From NCBI RefSeq assembly GCF_003254475.1, contig NZ_QFYQ01000001.1:496001-560000 (forward strand): a stretch of 64,000 bases of DNA, in the 5' to 3' direction. Below the pieces are notes generated by a model. That model saw only the letters and a list, made by a program, of their open reading frames with translations. It was not told where the DNA came from and ran no database searches. Made by a program: the position numbers and the translations under genes. Positions 1 to 8,050 of this stretch are shown in pieces; within the stretch, counting starts at the first letter, position 1, and every line of letters starts with the position of its first letter. The DNA comes from Phenylobacterium soli. GTDB taxonomy: Bacteria; Pseudomonadota; Alphaproteobacteria; Caulobacterales; Caulobacteraceae.

Positions 1-2
1 CC

Positions 3-95
3 CCGGATCGCCTGCTCGGCCAGATCGTTCCGGTGCGTGTCGACAGCGCAGCCAGGAACAGCCTGGCCGGCGTGCTGGAACTGGAGACCGCTTGA
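3..95 (+). CDS. miaB: MiaB tRNA methylthiotransferase, C-terminal end (partial)
   Basis: Open from the window edge in frame 3 and ending in TGA at 93-95. The 30 visible residues include QIVPVRVDSAARNSLAGVL, the usual end of the TRAM RNA-binding domain of MiaB, which methylthiolates the i6A37 base of tRNAs through radical-SAM chemistry. The stop lies 10 bases before the phoH start, and miaB-phoH-ybeY-corC-lnt is the usual alphaproteobacterial order. The radical SAM part lies outside the window, so the call rests on the tail and on neighbours. Confidence 0.8.
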   Translation, partial: PDRLLGQIVPVRVDSAARNSLAGVLELETA

Positions 96-105
96 GGAAC
101 CCGAC

Positions 106-1065
106 TTGAGCCGCGCGCCCGAGTTCATCCACCTGTCGGACGCCGCGGTGCGCGCGGTGGCCGGCGCCAATTCACGCCATGCCGCCCTGATCGAGGACGC
201 CTTCGGGGTGCTCCTGGAGACGCCCGGCGGCGGGGTGTCCGTGCAGGGCGACTCCAAAGCCCGGGCCCAGGCCAAGAAGGCGGTGCAGACCATCGCCGAG
301 CGGGCCGACCAGGGGCTGGAGATCGCCGAGGCGGACGTGCGCGTCGCCATCGGCCAGGCGAAGTCCGGCGGCCCAGGAGGCGCTTCGGCCGGCGGCCTGC
401 CGGTCGGCCGGCGCGGCCAGGTGGCGCCCAAGACGGCGGCCCAGGCCAACTATCTCCAGGCGCTCGCCAAGTGCGACCTGACCTTCGGGCTCGGCCCGGC
501 CGGCACGGGCAAGACCTTCCTCGCGGTGGCGCACGGCGCGGGCCTGTTGCTGCGCGGCGAGGTCGACCGGCTGATCGTCTCGCGCCCGGCCGTCGAGGCG
601 GGTGAGCGGCTCGGCTTCCTGCCCGGCGACCTGACCGAGAAGGTCGACCCCTACATGGCCCCGGTCTGGGAGGCGCTGACCGACATCCTCGGCGCCGAGC
701 AGTTGCGCCGTCGCCGGGAGAAGGGCGAGATCGAGGTGGCGCCGATCGCCTTCCTGCGCGGGCGCACCCTGAGCCACGCCTACATCATCGTCGACGAGGC
801 GCAGAACGCCACGCGGCTGCAGATGAAGATGGTGCTGACGCGCCTCGGCGAAGGCGCGCGGATGGTGGTGACCGGCGACCCGACCCAGATCGACCTCGTC
901 AATCCGCAGGACAGCGGCCTCGCCCATGCCGTGGGCCTGCTCGAGGACGTGAAGGGCATCGGCGTGGTCCGTTTCTCGGCCGAGGACGTGGTCCGCCACC
1001 CGCTGGTCGAGCGGATCGTCCGGGCCTACGACGCCGACGCGGCCAAGCGCGGACGCAGCTTTTGA
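106..1065 (+). CDS. phoH: PhoH family ATPase
   Basis: PhoH-like P-loop ATPase of about 319 residues, a typical length. Walker A GPAGTGKT is at about residues 130-137 and Walker B YIIVDEAQNA starts near 226; VTGDPTQIDL follows. The family is linked to RNA metabolism, usually beside ybeY, but its exact reaction is not settled. I chose TTG at 106 because a GAGGAA Shine-Dalgarno sits just upstream and the protein then starts SRAPEFIHLSD; an in-frame ATG at 37 lies inside miaB and would add unrelated residues. The stop overlaps the ybeY start as TTGA. Confidence 0.92.
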   Translation: MSRAPEFIHLSDAAVRAVAGANSRHAALIEDAFGVLLETPGGGVSVQGDSKARAQAKKAVQTIAERADQGLEIAEADVRVAIGQAKSGGPGGASAGGLPVGRRGQVAPKTAAQANYLQALAKCDLTFGLGPAGTGKTFLAVAHGAGLLLRGEVDRLIVSRPAVEAGERLGFLPGDLTEKVDPYMAPVWEALTDILGAEQLRRRREKGEIEVAPIAFLRGRTLSHAYIIVDEAQNATRLQMKMVLTRLGEGARMVVTGDPTQIDLVNPQDSGLAHAVGLLEDVKGIGVVRFSAEDVVRHPLVERIVRAYDADAAKRGRSF

Positions 1066-1526
1066 TCGACGTGGAGATCGAGGCTGCGGCCTGGACGGCG
1101 GCCCTGGCCGACGCCGAGGCCCTGACGCGCGCCGTCGCCGAGGCGGTCCTCGCCGAGGAGCGCCTGACGGACCGCAACCTCGTCGTGCTGCTCACCGACG
1201 ACGAGGCGGTGCGGGCGCTGAACGCCCAGTTCCGCGACAAGGACAAGCCGACCAACGTCCTGTCCTTCCCGGCGCCGCCGAATCCGGAACAGCATCTGGG
1301 CGATGTCGCCCTGGCCTACGAGACCTGCGCCCGCGAGGCCGCCGAACAGGGCAAGCCGCTGGCCCATCATCTGCAGCATCTGGTGGCGCACGGGGTGCTC
1401 CACCTTCTAGGATACGACCACATGACCGATGAGGAGGCCGCCGACATGGAGGGCCTCGAGCGTGTGGTCCTGGCCAGACTGGGGATTCCCGATCCCTACG
1501 CGGCCGGCGAGGGAGACCATGACTGA
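1062..1526 (+). CDS. ybeY: Endoribonuclease YbeY
   Basis: Single-domain zinc metalloprotein of 154 residues involved in 16S rRNA 3' end maturation and ribosome quality control. The zinc motif HGVLHLLGYDH is complete with H110, H114 and H120. Translation starts at a TTG that overlaps the phoH stop by four bases (TTGA), which suggests translational coupling. It overlaps corC by eight bases at its 3' end, so phoH, ybeY and corC almost certainly share a transcript. Confidence 0.95.
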   Translation: MIDVEIEAAAWTAALADAEALTRAVAEAVLAEERLTDRNLVVLLTDDEAVRALNAQFRDKDKPTNVLSFPAPPNPEQHLGDVALAYETCAREAAEQGKPLAHHLQHLVAHGVLHLLGYDHMTDEEAADMEGLERVVLARLGIPDPYAAGEGDHD

Positions 1527-2409
1527 CGACCCGTCCAGTCGATCCGATCCGCCCCGACGACGGGGTCTGATGGGTCTGTTCGACCGATTCCGCGGGCGCG
1601 AGCCCGAGGCGCACCACGCCGCCGACGAGCCGTCCGACGCCGCCGCCGAGGAGCTGGTGAGCCAGGCGCGCGCCTTCGACGACCTGACCGTCGACGACGT
1701 GATGAAGCCCCGCGCCGACATCGTCGCCATCGAGAGGGGCTGCACCTTCGCCGAGCTGGTCGACCGCTTCGTGGAGGCCGAGCACAGCCGGATGCCGGTC
1801 TACAAGGAGACCCTCGACGAGCCCTGCGGCGTCGTCCACGTGAAGGACGTCTTCAAGCTGCTGGCCGCCAAGCCGGCGCGGCGGCCGAAGCCCGAGGACA
1901 AGGTGCTGCAGGGCCGGCGGCACCTGCTGCGCGAGGTGCTCTACGTGCCGGGCTCCATGCCGGCTTCGGACCTCCTGGCGCAGATGCGCGCCAAGCGGAC
2001 CCACATGGCCCTGGTGATCGACGAATTCGGCGGCACCGACGGCCTGGTGACGCTGGAGGACCTGCTGGAGAAGCTGGTCGGCGACATCTCCGACGAGCAC
2101 GACGAGGCCGAGGACGAGGTCGCCGGCGGCATCGCCAGCGACGACGGCGGCTGGCTGGTGGACGGGCGCGCCTCGCTCGAGGACCTGGAAGCCGCCCTCG
2201 GCGAGGGGGTCGATCTCGCCCCGCCCGACCTCGACGAGGAGATCGACACCGTGGCGGGCCTCGTCAACGCCCTGGCCGGACGGGTGCCGCAGCGGCGCGA
2301 GACCATCGCTCACCCGGGCGGCTATCTGATCGAGGTGCTGTCGGCCGATCCGCGGCGGGTGAAGCGGGTGCGCGTGCGCCGCTCGGCCGTGGCCGCCTCA
2401 GAAACCTGA
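1519..2409 (+). CDS. corC: CorC/TlyC-type CBS-pair protein
   Basis: A 296-residue protein with a tandem CBS pair (about residues 58-190, opening DDVMKPRADIVAI) and a C-terminal CorC_HlyC domain (about 205-290). No membrane domain is present, so this is the short soluble form, usually associated with magnesium/cobalt efflux. The ATG at 1519 overlaps the end of ybeY and is preceded by GGGAGACC; a longer in-frame start at 1429 would run through ybeY. lnt follows after ten bases, matching the corC-lnt pairing seen across Proteobacteria. Confidence 0.9.
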   Translation: MTDDPSSRSDPPRRRGLMGLFDRFRGREPEAHHAADEPSDAAAEELVSQARAFDDLTVDDVMKPRADIVAIERGCTFAELVDRFVEAEHSRMPVYKETLDEPCGVVHVKDVFKLLAAKPARRPKPEDKVLQGRRHLLREVLYVPGSMPASDLLAQMRAKRTHMALVIDEFGGTDGLVTLEDLLEKLVGDISDEHDEAEDEVAGGIASDDGGWLVDGRASLEDLEAALGEGVDLAPPDLDEEIDTVAGLVNALAGRVPQRRETIAHPGGYLIEVLSADPRRVKRVRVRRSAVAASET

Positions 2410-2419
2410 TCCTGAGCCG

Positions 2420-4030
2420 TTGACGCAGCCGCTTCCTCCATCGCCCCGGCCCGCATTGCGCCGACCTTGGGCCCTTCGCCTCTGGTCGCTGTGCGCGGGC
2501 CTGGCCGCGGCCCTGGCCCATCCGCCGTTCGGGGTCCTGCCGGGCCTGCTTGGCTACGCCCTGCTGATGGGGCTGCTGGATGCGGTGGGCGAGCGCCCGC
2601 TGCGCTCGGCGTTCCTGCGCGGCTGGCTGGCCGGCGTCGGCTACTTCGGCGTCGGCTGCTGGTGGATCGTCGAGCCGTTCTTCGTCGACGCCAAGAACCA
2701 GGCCTGGATGGCCCCCATCGCCCTGCCGTTGATGGCCGGAGGCCTCGCCCTGTTCTGGGGTGCGGCCGGCCTCGCCTATCGGCTGGCGGCGCGCAACAAC
2801 ACCGCCCGCGTCCTCGTCTTCGCCGGCTGCTTCGCGCTGCTGGAATGGCTGCGCGGCCACGTGCTCACCGGCTTTCCCTGGGACCTGCCGGGCGAGGCCT
2901 GGCGGGCCGGCTCGGCGCCATCGCAGGCCGCCAGCCTGGTGGGCGCCTATGGCCTGAGCTGGCTGACGCTGGCGCTGGGCGCCGCGCCGGCCCTGCTGCT
3001 GGACCGGACCAGCCGGGCGGAGAAGGCGATCACCGCCGCCGTCATCGCCGGCTTCGTCGGCCTGCTCTACGCCTATGGCGCGATCCGCATCTCCCAGGCC
3101 CCGACGCCCGCGCCGGGCGCCCCGCTGATCCGCGTGGTCCAGGCCGACATCGACCAGAAGGACAAGTGGAAGCCGGAGAACCTGGCCTCCATTTTCGAGA
3201 CCTACGTCAGCCTGTCCCGCAAGGCCGGGCCCGCCCATCCCGACATCGTCGTCTGGCCCGAAGGCGCCCTGCCCGCGGTGATCGACGAGCTGGTGTCGCC
3301 GGGCTCGCCCTATGGACCGCGCCTGCGCGATGCGTTGGATCCCGGCCAGACACTGCTGATGGGCGCCAACCGCGCCGAGGCCCGGCCGGGCGAGACCGAC
3401 TACCTCTACTTCAACAGCCTGATCGCCTTCCGCCGCGAGGCCGAGGGGCTGAGGGTCACGGCGATCTACGACAAGTACCGGCTGGTGCCGTTCGGCGAGT
3501 ACATGCCGCTGGGCAAGCTCGCCACCAAGGTGGGCTTCCGCAGCCTCGTGCACATGCCCGACGACTTCACCGCCGGGCCGGAGCCCAAACCGGTGACGCC
3601 CTGGGGCGTGCCGGCGGTCCAGCCGCTGATCTGCTACGAGGCCCTGTTCCCCGGCTTCACCCGCGCCGCCGCCGTCCGCTCGGGCCTGCGCCCGGCATGG
3701 ATCCTGAATGTCTCCAACGACGCCTGGTTCGGCCGCACGAGCGGCCCGCTGCAGCACCTCAACATGGCGAGCTACCGGGCCATCGAGGAAGGCCTGCCGA
3801 TCGTACGGGCGACGCCGACCGGCGTCTCGGCGGTGATCGACGCCTTCGGCCGTACCCAATCCGGGGCGCGGCTCGGACTCGGCGAGCTCGGGGTCATCGA
3901 CGCGCGCCTGCCGCCGGCGCTCAGGCCCACCCTCTACGCCCGTTTCGGCGACACCGGCTTCGCCCTGATGCTCGTTCTGTCGGCGCTGGTGATCGTTGCG
4001 AACCGCTTTCAGCGACCGATGGTCGATTGA
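2420..4030 (+). CDS. lnt: Apolipoprotein N-acyltransferase
   Basis: Inner-membrane enzyme that adds the third acyl chain to the N-terminal cysteine of lipoproteins. The 536 residues contain several N-terminal hydrophobic segments, then a nitrilase-type domain with the expected Glu-Lys-Cys triad: E281 in VVWPEGALP, K352 in YDKYRLVPFGEY and C405 in LICYEALFP. A last hydrophobic segment (ALMLVLSALVIVA) anchors the C-terminus. The start is TTG, ten bases after corC. Several lipoproteins in this window are likely clients. Confidence 0.95.
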   Translation: MTQPLPPSPRPALRRPWALRLWSLCAGLAAALAHPPFGVLPGLLGYALLMGLLDAVGERPLRSAFLRGWLAGVGYFGVGCWWIVEPFFVDAKNQAWMAPIALPLMAGGLALFWGAAGLAYRLAARNNTARVLVFAGCFALLEWLRGHVLTGFPWDLPGEAWRAGSAPSQAASLVGAYGLSWLTLALGAAPALLLDRTSRAEKAITAAVIAGFVGLLYAYGAIRISQAPTPAPGAPLIRVVQADIDQKDKWKPENLASIFETYVSLSRKAGPAHPDIVVWPEGALPAVIDELVSPGSPYGPRLRDALDPGQTLLMGANRAEARPGETDYLYFNSLIAFRREAEGLRVTAIYDKYRLVPFGEYMPLGKLATKVGFRSLVHMPDDFTAGPEPKPVTPWGVPAVQPLICYEALFPGFTRAAAVRSGLRPAWILNVSNDAWFGRTSGPLQHLNMASYRAIEEGLPIVRATPTGVSAVIDAFGRTQSGARLGLGELGVIDARLPPALRPTLYARFGDTGFALMLVLSALVIVANRFQRPMVD

Positions 4031-4031
4031 C

Positions 4032-4064
4032 AGCGGCGTAAATCGCCTCCTTAGAAGCGCCGCT
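4032..4064 (+). other. Inverted repeat in the lnt-HTH gap
   Basis: AGCGGCG (4032-4038) and CGCCGCT (4058-4064) are perfect 7-base arms around a 19-base loop, ending just before the GGAGGG ribosome site of the next gene. It could form a weak mRNA hairpin or be an operator; nothing further supports either. Confidence 0.35.
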
Positions 4065-4075
4065 ACGGAGGGGGC

Positions 4076-4489
4076 ATGGACAAGCTTGTTGAACTCGACC
4101 GCGGGCCGAACCCTGTGGATCGGCACGTGGGCCTGCGCATCCGGATGCGCCGGAAGGAACTGGGCATCAGCCAGGAGCGGCTCGCCGAGGCGGTGGGCCT
4201 GACCTTCCAGCAGATCCAGAAATACGAGCGCGCGGCCAACCGGGTCAGCGCCTCGAAGCTGTGGGAGCTGTCGCAGGCGCTGCGCACCAACATCGCCTAC
4301 TTCTATGAGGGCCTGCTCGAGATGGGCGCCGAGCACCTGCCGCGGGAGAGCATGCAGGACTTCCTGCTGACGCCCGAGGGCCTGGAGCTCGCCGCCACCT
4401 TCCCGCGCATCGAAAGCGCCCGCCTGCGCCGCAAGGTGCTGGAGCTGGTGCGGGCGCTGGTGGAAGAGCCGGAAAGCGTCGAGGCCTGA
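4076..4489 (+). CDS. XRE-family helix-turn-helix regulator
   Basis: A 137-residue protein with a Cro/CI-type HTH at about residues 20-72 (RIRMRRKELGISQERLAEAVG ends in the recognition segment QQIQKYERAANRVS) and a C-terminal helical part rich in Leu, Arg and Glu. The start is ATG behind GGAGGGGG. It sits between lnt and metK, and the metK promoter carries a palindrome 74 bases downstream, so it is a candidate regulator of metK, but I know of no proof. The target and ligand are unknown. Confidence 0.85.
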   Translation: MDKLVELDRGPNPVDRHVGLRIRMRRKELGISQERLAEAVGLTFQQIQKYERAANRVSASKLWELSQALRTNIAYFYEGLLEMGAEHLPRESMQDFLLTPEGLELAATFPRIESARLRRKVLELVRALVEEPESVEA

Positions 4490-4552
4490 ACGCGGCGGCT
4501 TGAGCGGGCCCGACGTCGGGCCCCATTTCCGCGTCGGCGCATTCGGCCGCGC

Positions 4553-4580
4553 TTGGCGGGACATAAAGACTTCTTTATAG
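4553..4580 (+). promoter_or_regulatory. metK promoter with palindromic operator
   Basis: TTGGCG (4553-4558) and TTATAG (4575-4580) are spaced by 16 bases. The perfect palindrome ATAAAGA-CT-TCTTTAT (4563-4578) fills the spacer and touches the -10 box, the classical position for a repressor. It stands out as AT-rich in a GC-rich background. The operator's regulator is not known from this sequence. Confidence 0.6.
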
Positions 4581-4656
4581 GCTTTGCGACCTCGTTAGAC
4601 GGCCGCCCCCCGGAGCGAATCCGGGCGCGCGCGGCCGTGATTTCCGGAGAGAGCGC

Positions 4657-5877
4657 TTGAGCCGTTCCAACTACATCTTCACCTCCGAGAGCGTGTCCGA
4701 GGGTCACCCGGACAAGGTCGCCGATCGGATCTCCGACACCGTGGTCGACGCCTTCCTGAGCGTCGAGCCGGAGGCGCGCGTCGCCTGCGAGACCCTGGTG
4801 ACGACCAACCGCATCGTCCTGGCCGGCGAAGTCCGCGCCGGCCGGCCGGGCGCCTCGAAGGCCGAGAACAAGGCCCTCACCAAGGAGATCGTGAAGAGCC
4901 TGGAGCCGAAGGTGCGCCAGGCGGTGAAGGACATCGGCTACGAGCAGAAGGGCTTCCACTGGGCCAAGGCCAAGTACGCCTGCTACCTGCACGAACAGTC
5001 CCAGCACATCGCCCAGGGTGTCGACGCCTCCGAGAAGAAGGACGAGGGCGCCGGCGACCAGGGCATCATGTTCGGCTACGCCTGTGACGAGACCCCCGCG
5101 CTGATGCCGGCGACGCTGCAGTACTCGCACGACATCCTGCGCAAGCTGGCCGAGGTGCGTCACTCCGGCGAGTGCCACGTGCTCGAGCCCGACGCCAAGA
5201 GCCAGGTCACCCTGCGCTACGAGAACGGCCGCCCGGTCGAGGTGCTGCAGATCGTCGTCTCGACCCAGCACAAGAAGCGCATCGGCCTGCACAGCTGCAC
5301 GCCCAAGCGGCTGATGGCCGAGATCCGCCCCTATGTGGAGAGCGTCTTCCCCGAGGGACTGATCACCAAGAAGACCAAGTGGCACGTCAACCCGACGGGC
5401 CGCTTCGAGATCGGCGGTCCGGACGGCGACGCCGGCCTCACCGGCCGCAAGATCATCGTCGACACCTACGGCGGCGCGGCGCCGCACGGCGGCGGCGCCT
5501 TCTCTGGCAAGGATCCGACCAAGGTGGACCGCTCGGCCGCCTACGCCTGCCGCTACCTGGCGAAGAACGTTGTCGCCGCGGGCCTGGCCAAGAAGTGCAC
5601 GATCCAGATCAGCTATGCGATCGGCGTCGCCCAGCCGCTGAGCTTCTATGTCGACCTGCACGAGACCGGCGAGATCGACCCGGCCAAGCTCGAGATCGCC
5701 CTGCCGGAGATGATCGGCGGCGCCACGCCGCGGGCCATCCGCGAGCACCTCGGCCTCAATCGCCCGATCTACGCCCGCACCGCGGCCTACGGCCACTTCG
5801 GCCGCCAGCCCGACAACGAGGGCGGCTTCTCCTGGGAGCGCACGGACCTCGTCGACCAGCTGCGCGGCCTGGCGTAA
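4657..5877 (+). CDS. metK: S-adenosylmethionine synthetase
   Basis: Makes S-adenosylmethionine from methionine and ATP. The 406-residue protein has the family signatures GHPDK near the N-terminus, [16 protein letters not shown], and [16 protein letters not shown] (the phosphate-binding P-loop region). The start is TTG at 4657, preceded by GGAGAG, giving the typical start [19 protein letters not shown]. It has its own promoter with an operator-like palindrome. Its SAM product feeds trmB, ubiE and the methyltransferase genes elsewhere in the window. Confidence 0.96.
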   Translation: MSRSNYIFTSESVSEGHPDKVADRISDTVVDAFLSVEPEARVACETLVTTNRIVLAGEVRAGRPGASKAENKALTKEIVKSLEPKVRQAVKDIGYEQKGFHWAKAKYACYLHEQSQHIAQGVDASEKKDEGAGDQGIMFGYACDETPALMPATLQYSHDILRKLAEVRHSGECHVLEPDAKSQVTLRYENGRPVEVLQIVVSTQHKKRIGLHSCTPKRLMAEIRPYVESVFPEGLITKKTKWHVNPTGRFEIGGPDGDAGLTGRKIIVDTYGGAAPHGGGAFSGKDPTKVDRSAAYACRYLAKNVVAAGLAKKCTIQISYAIGVAQPLSFYVDLHETGEIDPAKLEIALPEMIGGATPRAIREHLGLNRPIYARTAAYGHFGRQPDNEGGFSWERTDLVDQLRGLA

Positions 5878-5884
5878 GCCTGGG

Positions 5885-6028
5885 TGTCATCCCGGAAAGC
5901 CGCCAGAGCGGCTTGTCCGGGACCCATCGCGCCGGATTTCGGAGACGCCCCGCGGCGTCGTCTCATTCAGGCCTGGATCATCGACGTCGTGGGTCCCGGT
6001 CCTTGGCTGCGCCAAAACCGGGATGACA
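5885..6028. repeat. Nested palindromic intergenic element
   Basis: A 144-base element bounded by perfect 11-base inverted repeats, TGTCATCCCGG (5885-5895) and CCGGGATGACA (6018-6028). Inside are CCGGGACCCA (5917-5926) with TGGGTCCCGG (5990-5999), and a central hairpin GACGCC-CCGC-GGCGTC (5944-5959). It begins 8 bases after the metK stop and ends 18 bases before the trmB start. It looks like a small non-coding palindromic repeat of the kind scattered through alphaproteobacterial genomes. I see no second copy in this window. Confidence 0.75.
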
Positions 6029-6046
6029 CGTGGTAGTTGGCTGACG

Positions 6047-6724
6047 ATGTCCGACGAAGCTCACCCCGCCCTGCGCACCTACGGCCGCATCAAGTCGCGG
6101 CCGATCAAGCCGCGGCAGGCCGCGCTGCTGGACAGCCTGCTGCCCCGGATCCGGGCGCCGCAGGAGCCCTTCGATCCCAAGGCGCTGGCCCCGCAGGCCC
6201 GCGCCTGCTGGCTGGAGATCGGCTTCGGCGGCGGCGAGCACATGGCCACCCAGGCGGCCCGCCGTCCCGACGTGCTGGTTATCGGCGCCGAGCCCTTCCA
6301 GAACGGGGTGGCGAGCGCCCTGCGCCACATCGACGAGCAGGGCCTGACCAACGTCCGCGTCCAGGACGGCGACGCCCGCGAGCTCCTGGCCCGCCTGCCC
6401 GACGCCAGCGTCGAGCGCGTGTTCGTGCTGTTCCCCGATCCCTGGCCCAAGGCGCGCCACCACAAGCGGCGACTGATCCAGGCCGAGACCGTCGCCGAGC
6501 TGGCCCGTGTGCTGAAGCCGGGCGGGCGCCTGCGCTTCGCCTCGGATGTCGCCCACTATGTGGACTGGGCCCTGGAGCGGATCCTGGCCAATCCCGCCTT
6601 CCGCTGGAGGGCCGACCGCGCGGACGACTGGCGCAAGCGCCCGGCCGACCACGTCACCACCCGCTATGAGGAAAAGCGCCTGGGCGACTGCGCCCCGGTG
6701 TTCCTGGATTTCGAGCGGGCCTGA
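6047..6724 (+). CDS. trmB: tRNA (guanine-N7)-methyltransferase
   Basis: SAM-dependent enzyme that makes m7G46 in tRNA. The 225 residues include the SAM-binding motif LEIGFGGGEH and the TrmB signature FPDPWPKARHHKRRL. I chose the ATG at 6047 (MSDEAHPALRTYGRIKSRP); an earlier in-frame ATG at 6023 lies inside the repeat element. It follows metK and converges on ppa across a strong hairpin. Confidence 0.95.
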   Translation: MSDEAHPALRTYGRIKSRPIKPRQAALLDSLLPRIRAPQEPFDPKALAPQARACWLEIGFGGGEHMATQAARRPDVLVIGAEPFQNGVASALRHIDEQGLTNVRVQDGDARELLARLPDASVERVFVLFPDPWPKARHHKRRLIQAETVAELARVLKPGGRLRFASDVAHYVDWALERILANPAFRWRADRADDWRKRPADHVTTRYEEKRLGDCAPVFLDFERA

Positions 6725-6750
6725 CGATGCTCCCCCGAGGGGGAGCATCG
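6725..6750. terminator. Bidirectional terminator-like hairpin between trmB and ppa
   Basis: CGATGCTCCCCC (6725-6736) pairs perfectly with GGGGGAGCATCG (6739-6750) over 12 bases around GA. It lies exactly between two convergent stops. There is no T-run, so it may block read-through or protect 3' ends rather than act as a classical intrinsic terminator. Confidence 0.6.
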
Positions 6751-6758
6751 GCCCACCC

Positions 6759-7292
6759 TCACGCCTCGGCGGCGTAGCGCTCGATCGACTGGCGGATCAG
6801 GTCGCCGGCTTCCTCGGCGTCGGCCCAGCGCACGATCTCGACGCTCTTGCCCTTCTCCAGGTCCTTGTAGTGCTTGAAGAAGTGCGCGATCTGCTCGGTG
6901 ACGATCGAGGGCAGGGCCCGCCAGGAATCCACGCCGCCGTAATAGGGGTGCAGCTTGTCCACCGGCACGGCGAGGATCTTCTCATCGCCGCCCGCCTCGT
7001 CGCGCATGATCAGGGCGCCGATGGGACGGCAGCGGATGATCACGCCGGGCGCCACCGGCGTCGGCCCCACCACCATGATGTCCATCGGATCGCCGTCGTC
7101 GGCGAGGGTGTGCGGGATGAAGCCGTAGTTGCCCGGATAGAACATGGCGGTGTGCAGGAAGCGGTCGACGAACATGGCGCCGCTTTCCTTGTCGAGCTCG
7201 TACTTCACCGGCTCGCCGCCCTGCGGGATCTCGATGACCGCGTTGACGTCGTAGGGCGGGTTCTGCCCGACGGGAATCTTGGAGAGGTCCAT
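6759..7292 (-). CDS. ppa: Inorganic pyrophosphatase (family I)
   Basis: Hydrolyses pyrophosphate released by biosynthesis. At 177 residues it has the usual length, and the active-site segment DDGDPMDIMVVGPTPV contains the family signature D-G-D-P-M-D. I chose the ATG at 7292 (MDLSKIPVGQNPPYDVNAVIEIP), which is preceded by a TCCTCCCC-rich stretch; the longer in-frame extension to 7451 runs into the rimP promoter region and has no family counterpart. It is divergent from the rimP operon. Confidence 0.95.
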   Translation of the reverse strand: MDLSKIPVGQNPPYDVNAVIEIPQGGEPVKYELDKESGAMFVDRFLHTAMFYPGNYGFIPHTLADDGDPMDIMVVGPTPVAPGVIIRCRPIGALIMRDEAGGDEKILAVPVDKLHPYYGGVDSWRALPSIVTEQIAHFFKHYKDLEKGKSVEIVRWADAEEAGDLIRQSIERYAAEA

Positions 7293-7383
7293 GGGGAGGA
7301 TGACCTTCTGAAGAGGGACACACAAAGAGGCGCGCTCTCTGGACCATCCGCACGCCTGAGGAAAGGGGTCCACGCAATGAGGG

Positions 7384-7412
7384 CTGACAAAGGCGCGCGG
7401 CCGGCCTATATT
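7384..7412 (+). promoter_or_regulatory. Promoter of the rimP-nusA-infB operon
   Basis: CTGACA (7384-7389) and TATATT (7407-7412) are separated by exactly 17 bases. Transcription would start near 7419, giving a leader of about 85 bases to rimP. This is the best sigma70-like match between the divergent ppa and rimP genes. Confidence 0.6.
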
Positions 7413-7450
7413 CCCCACAACATCGCTGATCGCGCTGGATGGCGCTTTCA

Positions 7451-7480
7451 AGCGGCGGGCCCCGGCCCGGCCGCTTTTTT
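7451..7480 (+). terminator. Terminator-like hairpin in the rimP leader (possible attenuator)
   Basis: AGCGGC (7451-7456) pairs with GCCGCT (7470-7475), with further GGCC pairing inside, and is followed at once by TTTTTT (7475-7480). It lies inside the transcribed leader, 24 bases before the rimP ATG, so it would stop transcription before the operon unless read through. See findings. Confidence 0.6.
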
Positions 7481-7504
7481 CTTTGCCGGAGGACGGCCAA
7501 GCTC

Positions 7505-8038
7505 ATGCGCGGGAAGACCGCCGAGGACGCAAGACTGCTGGAGCTGCTCGACCCCGTGGCCGAGGCCGCGGGCTACGGCATCGTCCGGCTGCGCCTGATG
7601 GGCGGGTCCGAGAAGCGCCGCCTGCAGATCATGGCCGAAGACGCCAACGGCGAGATGCTGATCGAGGACTGCGCCAAGCTGTCGCGCGCCATCTCCGAGG
7701 TGATGGACGCCGCCGATCCGATCGCCGGCGAATACACCCTGGAAGTCTCCTCGCCAGGCGTCGACCGCCCGCTGACCCGCAAGGAAGATTTCGAGACCTA
7801 CGAGGGCTACGAGGCGCGCCTCGAGCTCGACCGCCTGGCCGAGGGCCGCAAGCGCTTCCGCGGCGTGCTGGCGGGCGTCGACGGCGACAACATCGCCATC
7901 GACCTGGAAGGCGAGGAGGAGACCACCCTCATCCCCTTCGCCTGGATCGTCGAAGCCAAGCTGGTGATGACCGACGAGCTGATGAAACGCGGCGCCCAAT
8001 CCCGGGCCGCCCGACTGCAACAACAAGACACCGAGTAA
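7505..8038 (+). CDS. rimP: Ribosome maturation factor RimP
   Basis: Factor for late assembly of the 30S subunit. The 177-residue protein has the RimP N-terminal domain with the signature [21 protein letters not shown] and an SH3-like C-terminal domain (about residues 90-160). I chose ATG at 7505 with GGAGGA just upstream; the in-frame ATG at 7439 precedes the leader hairpin and is unlikely. nusA follows after 12 bases; rimP-nusA-infB is a widely conserved operon. Confidence 0.94.
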   Translation: MRGKTAEDARLLELLDPVAEAAGYGIVRLRLMGGSEKRRLQIMAEDANGEMLIEDCAKLSRAISEVMDAADPIAGEYTLEVSSPGVDRPLTRKEDFETYEGYEARLELDRLAEGRKRFRGVLAGVDGDNIAIDLEGEEETTLIPFAWIVEAKLVMTDELMKRGAQSRAARLQQQDTE

Positions 8039-8050
8039 GAGGCAAATCCC

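Noticed and set aside
2264..4564. 766-codon open frame antisense to lnt and the HTH gene
   Set aside because: Typical GC-rich antisense shadow: low-complexity Arg/Gly/His/Gln protein with no motif, while the plus-strand genes show clear domains.
4490..4656. SAM riboswitch before metK
   Set aside because: The leader lacks the conserved pseudoknot sequence of SAM-II and other SAM riboswitches; the promoter palindrome is a better explanation for control.
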